DNA of 64,000 bases. Source: Oligoflexus tunisiensis (GTDB lineage: Bacteria; Bdellovibrionota_B; Oligoflexia; Oligoflexales; Oligoflexaceae). The stretch covers positions 3,499,208 through 3,563,207 of the forward strand of contig NZ_BDFO01000001.1 of assembly GCF_001748245.1 (NCBI RefSeq). The letters run 5' to 3'. The number at the start of each line of letters is the position of its first letter. The first letter of the stretch is position 1. This document shows, one piece after another, positions 1 through 8,681 of this stretch. The translations under genes and the position numbers were made by a program. The notes below the pieces were generated by a model, which was not told the origin of the DNA, did not search any database, and saw nothing but the letters and a program-made list of their open reading frames with translations.

Positions 1-1563
1 CGTTCCATCCGAGAGCAGATAGAGGAGCTGCTTGGAGTTCAGAGTATGGGTCGTCATATCATAATCGTACCAGGCATTCAGAACCGCGTTTCCAGAATAG
101 GGCTGGGAACCCGGAGCGCCGGAAGCGGGCAGCATTTCGTCATAGGTGAAGGTGAGATTTTCACAGCTGCTGACTGCGGCAAAGTCGGTGGAGCCGGAAT
201 TGTGGACACCCACACCTCGGGTTCCGCTGGTGCCGGAGTTGGTTTGAAATTGGGTGCGTTTCACAGCGAGGAGCCAGGACTGATCGCTGGTGGTGGTGAC
301 GAGCTGACCCTGATCGAGTTTCAAATAAACCGTGTCCGTGCTTGAGGACGCGTCGATGGTTTGCTCGATGATTTCAGGCTCGGGAGCCCGGGGAATTTCC
401 AAGGTATCGGCCAGGACCTGGTAAACGCCGGAGCTGTAGGACACGATTTGAAACTTAATGCAAACAGTGCCGTCGGTGATAAGATACACCAGTTTTTTCG
501 AGGACACGACATGCGTGGTGGGATCATAGTTATACCAGCTGTTCAAGAGAGCATTGCCGGAGTATGGCTGAGAACCGGGAGCACCGGACGCAGGCAGCAT
601 TTCATCATAGGTCAGCGTTCCGATCTGGCATTCGGTGACACTGTTGTAGTCCGTGGTATCAAGGTTCATCACACCGAAGTTCAAGGTGCCGCTCGTGCCG
701 GAGTTGGTTTGAAATTGAGTGCGTTTGACCGCAAAGAGCCAGCTTTGATCGCTGGTGGTTGCGGCAAGCTTCCCTTCCTCCAGTTTCAGATAGACCGAAG
801 CTGTGCTGGATGAGGCGTCAATGGTTTGTTCTGCAGTTGGCTCAGGTGTTGGAGTGGGTGTCGGCGTTGGCGTTGGTGTCGGGGTTGGTGTCGGCGTGGG
901 CGTAGGTGTGGGTTCAGGCTCTGGAGTGGGCCCACTGAGCAGTTTGGCCAATACCTTATAACGACCGGATTCATAGGAAACGATCTGAAATTTTGCGCAG
1001 GTCGTGCCGTCGCTGATGAGGTAAACGAGCTGCTTCGAGGAAACCACATGCGTGGTGGCATCATAATTGTACCAGCTGTTCAGCAGCGCATTGCCGGAAT
1101 AGGGCTGAGAACCGGGTGCACCGGAAGCCGGGAGCATCTCATCGTAGGTCAGCGTTCCGGCCTGACAGGCGGTAACGCTCGCATAGTCCGCGGTGTCGAG
1201 ACTCATGACCCCAACGTTCAAGTTGCCACTGGTGCCGGAGTTGGTTTGAAATTGAGTGCGTTTGACAGAAAAAAGCCAGGCCTGATCATTCGTGGTCTTG
1301 ACCAGGGTATCATTCTCCAGCTTGAGGTAGACTGACTCCGTGCTGGAACTCGCATCCAATTCAATCAGGGCTTCCTGATTTTCCTCGCCAGGCTTCGACT
1401 CGGGTTCCGGTGTCTCCGTTGCTGGCTTGACCGGTTGGGGGTTTTCCTCCTCCACCACGGCCTGATCCTGCGTGGCGGTATCCGAGGAGGGATCCTCCGC
1501 GTTGGTCCGGTCGCCGTCGCATCCTAGAAAAAGTGTCAATAATAATAACGGTATAAGTCTCAT
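1..1563 (-). CDS. Triple-module HmuY-like lipoprotein (3' end beyond the left edge)
   Basis: Open on the minus strand from an ATG at 1563 to base 1, at least 521 residues with no stop seen. A GAGG ribosome site lies 7 bases before the start. The N-terminus is a lipoprotein signal ending in LFLGC, so the mature protein should be lipid-anchored at the cell surface or outer membrane. An acidic linker precedes three homologous modules, at about residues 68-215, 246-385 and 398 to the edge. Each carries KRTQFQTNSGTSG and Y-D-x-T-T-H. Modules 1 and 2 are joined by a Pro-Thr repeat. The modules match the HmuY-like protein at 5434-6021 in key positions (W..xVKR versus W..AFKR, THVVSS). HmuY proteins capture haem, and the conserved His of each module is a candidate ligand (inference). 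A Fur box overlaps its own promoter region, so it is probably induced by iron starvation. The gene follows hmuS in the same direction. Confidence 0.8.
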   Translation of the reverse strand, partial: MRLIPLLLLTLFLGCDGDRTNAEDPSSDTATQDQAVVEEENPQPVKPATETPEPESKPGEENQEALIELDASSSTESVYLKLENDTLVKTTNDQAWLFSVKRTQFQTNSGTSGNLNVGVMSLDTADYASVTACQAGTLTYDEMLPASGAPGSQPYSGNALLNSWYNYDATTHVVSSKQLVYLISDGTTCAKFQIVSYESGRYKVLAKLLSGPTPEPEPTPTPTPTPTPTPTPTPTPTPTPEPTAEQTIDASSSTASVYLKLEEGKLAATTSDQSWLFAVKRTQFQTNSGTSGTLNFGVMNLDTTDYNSVTECQIGTLTYDEMLPASGAPGSQPYSGNALLNSWYNYDPTTHVVSSKKLVYLITDGTVCIKFQIVSYSSGVYQVLADTLEIPRAPEPEIIEQTIDASSSTDTVYLKLDQGQLVTTTSDQSWLLAVKRTQFQTNSGTSGTRGVGVHNSGSTDFAAVSSCENLTFTYDEMLPASGAPGSQPYSGNAVLNAWYDYDMTTHTLNSKQLLYLLSDGT

Positions 1564-1583
1564 TTGAATCCTCAAAGAAGAAT

Positions 1584-1608
1584 GATAATGACAATCGTTA
1601 TCATTATC
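1584..1608. promoter_or_regulatory. Fur box before the triple-HmuY gene
   Basis: A near-palindromic AT-rich block of the GATAAT-GATAATC-ATTATC type lies 21 bases upstream of the ATG at 1563. On the minus strand a TTGACA (1623-1618) stands just upstream, so the box would cover the -10 side of a sigma70-type promoter. This is the classic layout of Fur repression. Confidence 0.8.
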
Positions 1609-1649
1609 GGAGCATTCTGTCAAAAACTTTAGGCCTCGGAATAAGAACT

Positions 1650-1677
1650 GGGTGATCCCGAGTGTTCGGGATCACCC
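1650..1677 (-). terminator. Hairpin after hmuS
   Basis: A perfect 12-base-pair inverted repeat with a 4-base loop stands just after the hmuS stop codon in the direction of transcription. It lacks a clear U-tract, so it may be a weak terminator or an mRNA-stabilising stem that separates the hmu operon from the Fur-controlled gene after it. Confidence 0.5.
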
Positions 1678-1708
1678 ACACGATCGCAACAAAAGACTCA
1701 GACGGAGA

Positions 1709-2755
1709 TCAGGACAAGCGCAAGGAGGCGAGCAGCTGGCCCCATCCGGGTGCCTGCTGGCTGTCGTCCTTGCGGTATCCGAACAGGCTCAGGATAAGTT
1801 CACCTTGAGCACTGAAAACCTCGAGACTGCTGACAAGACCATAGCGCGTGGGCTTGTGGACGATGAAGACACGATCAATGCCGCGCTCATCGACATGAAG
1901 ATTGAACGTGGGATCAAGAACATTCATCCAATCCCCCATCCGTTTCGTATTCTTTACCGGGCCGCTATAGATCTGGATCATACCAGGATTGCCGACAAAG
2001 GCCATCAAAGGTTCGGCCTTTTCGCGAGCCTCTTCCAGAAGTTGCACGACGGACTCGCGCCTGACTTCACGCACGAACTCGGGACCGGCAATTTCCATCG
2101 CCTGAAGACGAGGCACACGATGCTTGCGCAACATGCCGAAGAATTCATGCGTATCCTGAAGCGCGGCCCAGTCCTTCCGGAAATTTTCGATTTCCACCTC
2201 GTCGATCGCTCGGGCCTGCTCAGGAGCGGGTCGCGACGCGAGTTGTTCCGGCAGATCCAGGCGTTCCTGTTTCAGCTCCTGCAAAAGGTTGAAATAGGCA
2301 TTCAGGTCCGCGCCTTTTTCCAGATAGATTTTTTGCACGGCACGGCCGGTATCATCAAAGATCTGCAGGCTATGCAGAAGGCCCCGCGGATTTTTCACCT
2401 GCACGGCGAAGAGATACGTCCAGCGGCTGGAGAACATCCGCAGATCGATATTGTCCCCCTGCACAAGGCCCATGGGCCCTTGCCATGATGTGGGCGCAAA
2501 ACGGCCTTTGCACTCATGCACCACATAATCATTGCGCGTGAGGGCCATGATCGGGCCCAGGTCGGGGAGGGCCGCGAAGAGTCTTTTCCAGTCAGCCTTC
2601 AAAGCAACGACGGTTTCATTGTCGAGCTGGCAATGAAGCGCTTCCATCTCGCTGATGTTCAGCGCCTTGGCGATCTCCACCAGACGAGCCTTGGGGTTTT
2701 CCTCCTTGTACGAGTCCAGACGATTTTTAAGAGCCGTGTTTTGCATACTTTGCAT
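1709..2755 (-). CDS. hmuS: Hemin-degrading/transport factor HmuS (HemS/ChuX family)
   Basis: A protein of 348 residues with the two tandem HemS/ChuS half-domains. The motifs include WKRLFAALPDLGPIMALTRND in the first half and WMNVLDPTFNLHVDE in the second. HemS-type proteins are cytoplasmic, bind haem delivered by the ABC importer and degrade or traffic it. The length is usual for the family. A His-containing segment (DTHEFFGML, about residues 205-215) is where the family's haem-ligating His lies. The ATG at 2755 shares one base with the stop of hmuV, so the two are translationally coupled. It is the last gene of the hmuR-Y-T-U-V-S operon and presumably falls under the Fur box before hmuR. 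Confidence 0.93.
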   Translation of the reverse strand: MQSMQNTALKNRLDSYKEENPKARLVEIAKALNISEMEALHCQLDNETVVALKADWKRLFAALPDLGPIMALTRNDYVVHECKGRFAPTSWQGPMGLVQGDNIDLRMFSSRWTYLFAVQVKNPRGLLHSLQIFDDTGRAVQKIYLEKGADLNAYFNLLQELKQERLDLPEQLASRPAPEQARAIDEVEIENFRKDWAALQDTHEFFGMLRKHRVPRLQAMEIAGPEFVREVRRESVVQLLEEAREKAEPLMAFVGNPGMIQIYSGPVKNTKRMGDWMNVLDPTFNLHVDERGIDRVFIVHKPTRYGLVSSLEVFSAQGELILSLFGYRKDDSQQAPGWGQLLASLRLS

Positions 2756-3585
2756 TATAAACTCCGCAGTTTAGGTTCTCTTGCGATGGGTTGATATTGA
2801 GGTCCGAGCGTAACTATCAATGGATGCTCCAAACGGGGATCATGCACAGTGCGAATATCCACCGAGAAAACCTTCTCGAGCATGGCTTCGCGCATCATCT
2901 CGCGCATGGGTCCGGCTCCTGCCAGACGGCCTTCCTTCAAAAATACGATGTGGTCGGCGTAGCGGGCGGCCAGATTCAGATCATGCAGAATCGCAACCAC
3001 ACAAACACCCTGGTCCGCCAGTTGTCTGGCCTTCATGAGGCAGAGATGTTGATAGGCCGGATCCAGGCTGGCCGTGGGTTCATCGAGGAGCAGAACCCGT
3101 GGGTGCTCCGCATGCTGTTCCCAAATCTGGGCCAGGACGCGAGCGGTCTGGGTCCTTTGCATCTCACCGCCGGAGAGAAATTGAGTGCTGCGCTGCGTAA
3201 GATGCTGCACATTGCAATCGGCCAGAGCATGCTGGACGATCTCATGATCACGCTCGTCGAGAGCGCGTCGAGTCTTATGCGGATACCGGCCCATGAGCAC
3301 GAGTTCCGTGACCTGCATGGGAAAGGTCATGGGCAGCGACTGCGACAGGACGCCACGAAACAGAGCCAGTTCCTCCGTGGACCAGCTCTGCAGATTCCGG
3401 TCATGCAGATCAATGTGCCCCGAGGTCGGTAGCATTTCCTTGGAACAAAGGCGCAGAAACGTTGACTTGCCGGCTCCGTTGGGGCCGAGAACCACAGTCA
3501 ATTGACCCGCTGGCAGTTCCACACTGATGTCCTGCAGGAGATAGCGGGAGTTTTTTTGAAAGCTGACATTGTTCCATCTGATCAT
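2755..3585 (-). CDS. hmuV: Haem ABC importer ATPase HmuV
   Basis: An ATP-binding subunit of 276 residues that powers haem import across the inner membrane. Walker A (GPNGAGKST) is at residues 34-42, the ABC signature (LSGGE) at 137-141 and Walker B (VLLLDEP) at 164-170, followed by the switch His in LHDLN. Sequence and length fit the HmuV/BtuD-like FeCT class. The start overlaps the hmuU stop by 4 bases (ATGA) and the stop overlaps the hmuS start by one base. Confidence 0.95.
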   Translation of the reverse strand: MIRWNNVSFQKNSRYLLQDISVELPAGQLTVVLGPNGAGKSTFLRLCSKEMLPTSGHIDLHDRNLQSWSTEELALFRGVLSQSLPMTFPMQVTELVLMGRYPHKTRRALDERDHEIVQHALADCNVQHLTQRSTQFLSGGEMQRTQTARVLAQIWEQHAEHPRVLLLDEPTASLDPAYQHLCLMKARQLADQGVCVVAILHDLNLAARYADHIVFLKEGRLAGAGPMREMMREAMLEKVFSVDIRTVHDPRLEHPLIVTLGPQYQPIAREPKLRSL

Positions 3586-4598
3586 AGTTCCATCCTCCGC
3601 GCACTGCGCTGCAGGAGATAAAGGAAATAGGGAGCGCCGATCGATGCTGTGACAACGCCCAGGGGCAGTTCCAAGGGAGCGGCCACGGTTCGGGCGATGA
3701 TGTCCGAGGCCAACAGGAGACAGCCTCCAAACACAAAACTGGTGGGCAGAAGACGCTGATGATCCGACCCCAGCCAGAGCCTGAGCAGGTGCGGAACCAC
3801 GAGTCCCACAAAACCGATCACGCCGGTGAAAGCCACCGAAGCGCCGACCGCGAGCGACACGCAGATGAGGATGAGCCTTTTTTGTTTTTCCACGGGAAAG
3901 CCCAAAAAATGCGCCTCCTGTTCACCCAGAAGCATCGCATTCAACGCCCGCCCCATCCAGGGCAGGGTGAAAAGCGCAGGCAGGGAGAAGACGGCCACCC
4001 AGCCTACCTGGGACCAGCTCGCTGATCCCACGCTGCCCATGTTCCAGAACGTGATGCTGCGCAGCTGCGCGTCATCCGCGATGAAGGTGATAAAGCCTGT
4101 GCCGGCTCCGGCGAGACTCGTGATCGCCACACCAGCCAGCAGCAGAAGAGCGGTATTGGTATGACCCGACTGCCGCGAGAGAGCATAAAGCCAAAGCGAA
4201 GTCACAAGGCAGCCGACGAAGGCTCCGATGGCGACCATTGATTCCGCCCAGGCGGGGTTGAGGAAGGTCATGAAACTGGTTTGGAAGATTATCATCAGCG
4301 CGGCAAAGAAAGCCGCACCGGAGGTCATTCCCAGCAGGCTGGGCGAGGCCAGCGGATTGCGGAGAAGGCCTTGCAAACATACACCCGTGAGCGACAGAAC
4401 TGAGCCCACAAGAAACGCCAGTGCCGCCCGTGGCATGCGCAGATCCCAAATGATCAGCGCCTGAGCATCCTCCAGCTGAAGGAAGTCTCCCCACGGAATC
4501 GACACGGCTCCCATTTTGATCGAAGCAACGACCAGCACCAGAGCCAACACGGTTCCCGCGATTAAAGTCAATGTGTAGCGCACGGAGGCCTTTTTCAT
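3582..4598 (-). CDS. hmuU: Haem ABC importer permease HmuU (FecCD family)
   Basis: A polytopic membrane protein of 338 residues with about ten hydrophobic segments and FecCD landmarks: LRMPRAALAFLVGSVLSLTG near residue 53, GVIGFVGLVVPHLLR near 255, and a C-terminal ELPLGVVTASIGAPYFLYLL. It forms the transmembrane channel that works with HmuV and receives haem from HmuT. It overlaps hmuT and hmuV by 4 bases on each side, which shows tight operon coupling. Confidence 0.95.
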   Translation of the reverse strand: MKKASVRYTLTLIAGTVLALVLVVASIKMGAVSIPWGDFLQLEDAQALIIWDLRMPRAALAFLVGSVLSLTGVCLQGLLRNPLASPSLLGMTSGAAFFAALMIIFQTSFMTFLNPAWAESMVAIGAFVGCLVTSLWLYALSRQSGHTNTALLLLAGVAITSLAGAGTGFITFIADDAQLRSITFWNMGSVGSASWSQVGWVAVFSLPALFTLPWMGRALNAMLLGEQEAHFLGFPVEKQKRLILICVSLAVGASVAFTGVIGFVGLVVPHLLRLWLGSDHQRLLPTSFVFGGCLLLASDIIARTVAAPLELPLGVVTASIGAPYFLYLLQRSARRMEL

Positions 4599-5437
4599 GA
4601 CTCCTTCCTGGGATAGAGTTCATCCATCAGCTGCAATGCAGCCTTGCCCAGTCGTGGGCCCATGCCGAGCAGGTAAAGATCCTCCATTACCACCAGGCGT
4701 TTCTTGAGAAAGGCGGGGGTCATGCTGAGGCCGGGCAATTTCCAGACGTTGTCGCGACCGCCCACGCTGGTGATGCCATCGCTCGTCATCAGGATGACGT
4801 CGGGAGCCGCGGCGACTGTGGCCTCGGGCGTCAGGCTTTTATATTCCGTAAAGCCCGTGAACGCGTTTTTACCACCCGCGAGTTCGATCATGGTCGCGGC
4901 GGCGGTCTTTTCCCCTGAAACCTGCTGGATTCTGGCTCCCCGTGCATAGATAAACATCACCTTGAGCGGGGCTTTGATTTCCATGCGACGGTTCTGCAGG
5001 CTTTGCAGATCCTGATCGAGATCCTTCAGAACTTTGGCGGCTTCGGCTTTTTTGCCGAGGATATCACCCAAAGCCGTGATACGGGACTTCGCCGCGTCCA
5101 CTGTGATGCCGCCATCGACTGTTTGAATTTTGATACCGGTGGCTTTCACTTTTTCCAGGATGCCATGAGGGCCCGCGTTGAGCGTGGTCAATATCAGATC
5201 GGCCTTCTGCGAAATCAAGCCTTCTGCATTCAAAGCCCGGGAATAACCAACCTGTGGAAGTTTGGTCAACTTTTCCGGATAAAGGCTGGAGCTGTCGGTC
5301 GCCACGATGTGATCGCAATAACCAAGCGCACAGACTGTTTCCGAAACGTTGCCGCTAATGGTGATCAGACGGCGCGGAGCCTCGGCCTGAGCCATGGTCG
5401 CCACGACAGCGACGGTGAAGAACAGGGACTTTTTCAT
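4595..5437 (-). CDS. hmuT: Periplasmic haem-binding protein HmuT
   Basis: A protein of 280 residues with a short Sec signal peptide (cleavage near MAQA). The fold is the PeriplasmicBP_2 type with the family pattern S-L-Y-P-E-K-L followed by VGYSRALNAEGLISQKADLIL. It should bind haem released by the outer-membrane receptor and dock on HmuU. The Tyr in SLYPEK or VGYSR is the likely haem ligand by family analogy. It overlaps hmuY upstream and hmuU downstream by 4 bases each. Confidence 0.93.
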   Translation of the reverse strand: MKKSLFFTVAVVATMAQAEAPRRLITISGNVSETVCALGYCDHIVATDSSSLYPEKLTKLPQVGYSRALNAEGLISQKADLILTTLNAGPHGILEKVKATGIKIQTVDGGITVDAAKSRITALGDILGKKAEAAKVLKDLDQDLQSLQNRRMEIKAPLKVMFIYARGARIQQVSGEKTAAATMIELAGGKNAFTGFTEYKSLTPEATVAAAPDVILMTSDGITSVGGRDNVWKLPGLSMTPAFLKKRLVVMEDLYLLGMGPRLGKAALQLMDELYPRKES

Positions 5438-6021
5438 GGTTCCACCCCTTGGAGTTCCTGGAATTCAAGGTTGATGTAAGCCGGAAGACGGGCGGCGTTA
5501 TAGTAGTCGAGGAACTTCAATTTGAAGTAACGGCCTTCATTCGATTTGATCACATAGACCAGACCCCGGCTGCTGACCACATGGGTATTGATATCGTAGG
5601 CATACCAGGCGGGTTCCACATGAAAGGCAAGGCCGGCGGTTTCCACAGCCTCAGGGGCGGTGGAGGGTTGATCGCTCACGTAGCCGTCCTTCGGGGCCAG
5701 CTCGATGGCGGCGAAGTCCTTGGCGACGACCTGCATCTGCACATCGGCTCCATTCATTTTGATGCTGGTCCTTTTAAAGGCCAGATCCCAGGTCGGCTGA
5801 TTCGGAAGATCGGCTACGCTGATAAAGCCCGCGGAATCGAGATCGAGTCCCACCCAATCCGTGCGGCTGGTCGCATCGATTTCCATGGCGGTGCTTTCTC
5901 CGTTTTCCGTAAGAGGTGCGAGGTTTCCGCTTTCCGAAACGCTATCCTCCTTGTCCTTTTTTTCCGCACAGCTGAAGGCACAGAGTGCGAGCATTAAAGT
6001 CATTGGTCCCAACCGTTTCAT
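5434..6021 (-). CDS. hmuY: HmuY-like haem-binding lipoprotein
   Basis: A protein of 195 residues with a lipoprotein signal (lipobox near LCAFSC). It contains a single HmuY-like domain with W-D-L-A-F-K-R near residue 79 and Y-D-I-N-T-H-V-V-S-S near 147, which align with the three modules of the protein at 1-1563. HmuY proteins are surface haemophores that pass haem to the partner TonB receptor. The gene sits directly between hmuR (3-base gap) and hmuT (4-base overlap), as expected for a haem-capture partner. The exact ligand is inferred, not proven. Confidence 0.85.
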   Translation of the reverse strand: MKRLGPMTLMLALCAFSCAEKKDKEDSVSESGNLAPLTENGESTAMEIDATSRTDWVGLDLDSAGFISVADLPNQPTWDLAFKRTSIKMNGADVQMQVVAKDFAAIELAPKDGYVSDQPSTAPEAVETAGLAFHVEPAWYAYDINTHVVSSRGLVYVIKSNEGRYFKLKFLDYYNAARLPAYINLEFQELQGVEP

Positions 6022-6024
6022 GAA

Positions 6025-7935
6025 TCAGTCCTTTCCTGCGTTCTGGTGATTCCAATTGAGCGTAAGAATATAGCTGCGGGGCCGCACCTGAAGAATGCGA
6101 TCCTCCCAGCTGTTGGCAAGATTTTCGATCGACACACCGCTCGACCAGTTTTTGTTCCAGTCATAAAGCGCGCCGGCGCTGGCGATGGTGGCGCTTTCCG
6201 TTTTCTGCGGTGTTTCCGTGCCATAGAAGTATTGCGGCCCCATCCAGCGGGCACTGAGGTGCAGACTCAGATGCTCGCCCACTTTCAGACGGGAGATTTG
6301 AAAGGCGACCGTATCCCGGGAGCGGCCTTCGAGAACCTGATTCAGGGTCCGGTCGCGGGCCTCCAGGTATTGATAGGACAGCAGGGTTTCCAGGAGGGTG
6401 CCGGTCCACCGCCAGGAAAGGTCCGCCCCACGCGTGCGGGCCTTGGCCACGTTGCGATAGGTGTAATGCAGAATACCTTCGCCTTCCTGTTCCATTTCAG
6501 TAGCCGTGATCAGATTGCGGATATCATTTTGAAAGAGATTCAGGCTGAGGGTCTGTTCGGCATTCAAGCGGTGATCGATCGCGAACTGATAACTCTTCGA
6601 AGTTTCCGGCTGCAAATCGGCATAACCGATCACATCATAGCCGACCGAAAGATTCTCAAAACGCAGGTAAAGTTCCTTGAAGGCCGGGGCTCGATAGCCT
6701 TCTCCATAGGAAGGCCGCAAAACGGTGTCTTCGCTCAGGGCATAGCGCAGAGCGAGTTTTCCCGAGGAATGGTCTCCGAACTGGCTGTCATCATCCAGGC
6801 GGAAGCCGGGCACCAGGGTGAGATCAGTCCCCAGAGCCCACTCATCCTGGGCAAAGAGGGAATGCCGCTGACGATCCACGTGTTCGCTTTGCAGTCGATC
6901 GGACTCCAGATATTCATCGATGTGGGTCAAACCCCAGGTGATGAGATGGTCGGTGCCAAGTTCATGCTGATAGCTCAGGGTATACTCCTGAAGCTGTTCC
7001 CTGGTAGCTTCCCTGGTTTGTTCGGATGTCTGCAGGCGAGCCACTGTATGATAGATGTCGTCATGGACCTGAACCTGAGCGTCCAGTTTCAAAGTGGAAC
7101 CGTCCTCAAAATGTTTCTCCGGACTGAGCTGCAGAACGGATCGGGTGGTCTCGTTTTCCCGATCCCAGATGGCTCCCGCAGCCGATACATCGGTGCCTTC
7201 AATCCGATTGGTTTGATAGCCCAACCGGGTTTTCAAGGAAAAGTCAGGACGGACGTTCCAGTTGTTCTGCCAGGTGATCTCGCCGCCTGTCGTACCACTG
7301 AAATGCGTGGCGGGACTGCTGGTGCGACGCCAGGGTTCCAGTTGGGAGGCATTGACACTGATCGTGTTATCGCTCGTCTCACCGACAAAGCTTGCCTGAC
7401 CACCGATCGCAGTCTCTTCATCCGTGCCCCAGCGCAAACGCAGATCCTGGCTGTTCGTGCGCGGGCGCCGCAGGATCACGTTCACTACACCGCCGATGCC
7501 ATCGGAACCATAAAGGGATGAAACTGCGCCTCGAACGATTTCCACGCGTTCGATCTGCTCCACCGATATGGATTCCAGATCAAACGTTTCACCGACTTTT
7601 CCCGTCACCCGCTGACCATCGATCAGGATCAAAACATATTTGCTGTCGAAGCCTTGCAGACGAATGGTCTGGCCGCGAATCGCAGGCACCACTTCAACTC
7701 CAGGCTGTTCGGCCAGCACATCCGCGAGGTTTTGTTTTCCCCGCTTCCGGGCATCCTCGATGGCTATGCTGTCGGTTGGGATGGGGGAGTCCCAGGAGGC
7801 ATGCTGACTCCGGGTGCCCGTCACCACCATGACCTCCTCTTTGGCGGACTGCGCCGCCGCACCTTCGGCCGCCAACAGGGTCGGGGCGGTCAAGGCAAGT
7901 AGCTGTAAAGTCAGTGTTTTTATTGATCTTCGCAC
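6025..7935 (-). CDS. hmuR: TonB-dependent haem receptor HmuR
   Basis: An outer-membrane receptor of 636 residues. I choose the GTG at 7935, because AGGA lies 6 bases before it and a proper signal peptide (RRSIKTLTLQLLALTAPTL) follows. An in-frame upstream start at 8064 would translate through the Fur box. After the signal come a TonB-box-like EEVMVVTGTR, the plug domain (NLADVLAEQPGVEV, YVLILIDGQRVTGK, IERVEIVRGAVSSLYGSDGI) and a 22-strand-type barrel with RPSYGEGYRAPAFKELY. That last block resembles the FRAP/NPNL-type region of haem receptors. It heads the hmuRYTUVS operon and takes haem across the outer membrane using TonB energy. Confidence 0.9.
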   Translation of the reverse strand: MRRSIKTLTLQLLALTAPTLLAAEGAAAQSAKEEVMVVTGTRSQHASWDSPIPTDSIAIEDARKRGKQNLADVLAEQPGVEVVPAIRGQTIRLQGFDSKYVLILIDGQRVTGKVGETFDLESISVEQIERVEIVRGAVSSLYGSDGIGGVVNVILRRPRTNSQDLRLRWGTDEETAIGGQASFVGETSDNTISVNASQLEPWRRTSSPATHFSGTTGGEITWQNNWNVRPDFSLKTRLGYQTNRIEGTDVSAAGAIWDRENETTRSVLQLSPEKHFEDGSTLKLDAQVQVHDDIYHTVARLQTSEQTREATREQLQEYTLSYQHELGTDHLITWGLTHIDEYLESDRLQSEHVDRQRHSLFAQDEWALGTDLTLVPGFRLDDDSQFGDHSSGKLALRYALSEDTVLRPSYGEGYRAPAFKELYLRFENLSVGYDVIGYADLQPETSKSYQFAIDHRLNAEQTLSLNLFQNDIRNLITATEMEQEGEGILHYTYRNVAKARTRGADLSWRWTGTLLETLLSYQYLEARDRTLNQVLEGRSRDTVAFQISRLKVGEHLSLHLSARWMGPQYFYGTETPQKTESATIASAGALYDWNKNWSSGVSIENLANSWEDRILQVRPRSYILTLNWNHQNAGKD

Positions 7936-7973
7936 ACAAATTCCTGTACAGGTTAACCCTGCTTTATAATTGT

Positions 7974-7998
7974 GAGAATCAATATCATTATCAATATC
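7974..7998. promoter_or_regulatory. Fur box of the hmuR operon
   Basis: Repeated hexamers of the GATAAT/ATTATC type lie 39-63 bases before the GTG of hmuR. A TATAAA -10-like element follows on the minus strand at 7968-7963. The position fits iron-dependent repression of the whole hmu operon and could also affect the divergent ferritin gene. Confidence 0.75.
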
Positions 7999-8049
7999 GG
8001 AAGAAAAGAGTAAATCTTTAGGGAAAAACAGCGGGGTCGCCATTTTATT

Positions 8050-8068
8050 GAAAATGAGTTTCAATATT
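8050..8068. promoter_or_regulatory. Second Fur-like box, ferritin side
   Basis: The 19-mer GAAAATGAGTTTCAATATT is close to the Fur consensus and stands 58 bases before the ferritin ATG at 8126. It may regulate the ferritin separately from hmuR. Support is only by motif, and the AT-rich context lowers certainty. Confidence 0.45.
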
Positions 8069-8125
8069 AAGGTTTCTTTGAAATTTGCTAAGATGGTCCG
8101 AAATCTTTCAAGCCTGGGAGTATTT

Positions 8126-8575
8126 ATGAGCGTGAATGAAAAATCCTATCAGAACAAGGACGTGCTGGAGCTACTGGGGAAGATCTATTCCCTGGAGATC
8201 GCGGGCGTGACCCGCTATCTGCACTATTCGTTCATGATAATGGGTTACAACCGCATCCCCATCCAAAGCTGGTTTCGCTCCAATGCGAATGAGTCCATGC
8301 AGCATGCCATCATCATCGGAGAAAAGATTACCAGTCTCGGTGGGCATCCGCCCATGGTGGCGTCGCGTGTGGATGAAATGAACAACCATTCCGTATCGCA
8401 GCTCCTGTCGGAAAGCCTCACATTCGAGGGTGAGGCGCTGGTCCATTACAAGGAACTCGTAAAACTCGCCGTGAAGCTTGAGGACATCGCCCTGGAAGAA
8501 CTGGCGCGTGGCCTGGTGCGCGAGGAAATGGAGCACGCGGATGAAGTCAGAAAAATGCTGACCGCTCCTACTTGA
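8126..8575 (+). CDS. Bacterioferritin-like ferritin-family protein
   Basis: A protein of 149 residues. I take the ATG at 8126, which has a GGGAG ribosome site; an upstream in-frame ATG at 8048 would overlap the Fur-like box. The sequence is a four-helix ferritin-like domain with candidate iron ligands E24, E56, H60, E134 and H137 (the last two in EEMEH). It would store or detoxify iron in the cytoplasm. It is shorter than classic bacterioferritin (about 158) and has E-x3-H rather than E-x2-H in helix B. It is divergent from the hmu operon and followed by dps, so uptake and storage genes are clustered. Confidence 0.8.
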   Translation: MSVNEKSYQNKDVLELLGKIYSLEIAGVTRYLHYSFMIMGYNRIPIQSWFRSNANESMQHAIIIGEKITSLGGHPPMVASRVDEMNNHSVSQLLSESLTFEGEALVHYKELVKLAVKLEDIALEELARGLVREEMEHADEVRKMLTAPT

Positions 8576-8681
8576 TGATACGGCCAGGCACGGCTGCGCG
8601 TGGGTTTCTGCATGCCATACTTACGAGTTGTAAGTTGAAGAAAGGCGTGGAACTATTCTGCTTTTGATGAAAGGACGACCC

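Noticed and set aside
840..910. Short tandem repeat that could be taken for CRISPR or a minisatellite
   Set aside because: It encodes a Pro-Thr linker between modules of the HmuY-like lipoprotein, with no spacers.
1652..2488. Plus-strand open frame of 278 codons
   Set aside because: It is antisense to hmuS, which has strong family support on the other strand.
6046..7521. Long plus-strand open frame of 491 codons
   Set aside because: It is antisense to the hmuR barrel, has no recognisable domains and no ribosome site. It is a shadow of the receptor gene.
6025..8064. Longer hmuR start at 8064
   Set aside because: The extra 43 residues read through the Fur box and promoter and delay the signal peptide. 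The GTG at 7935 has a good ribosome site.
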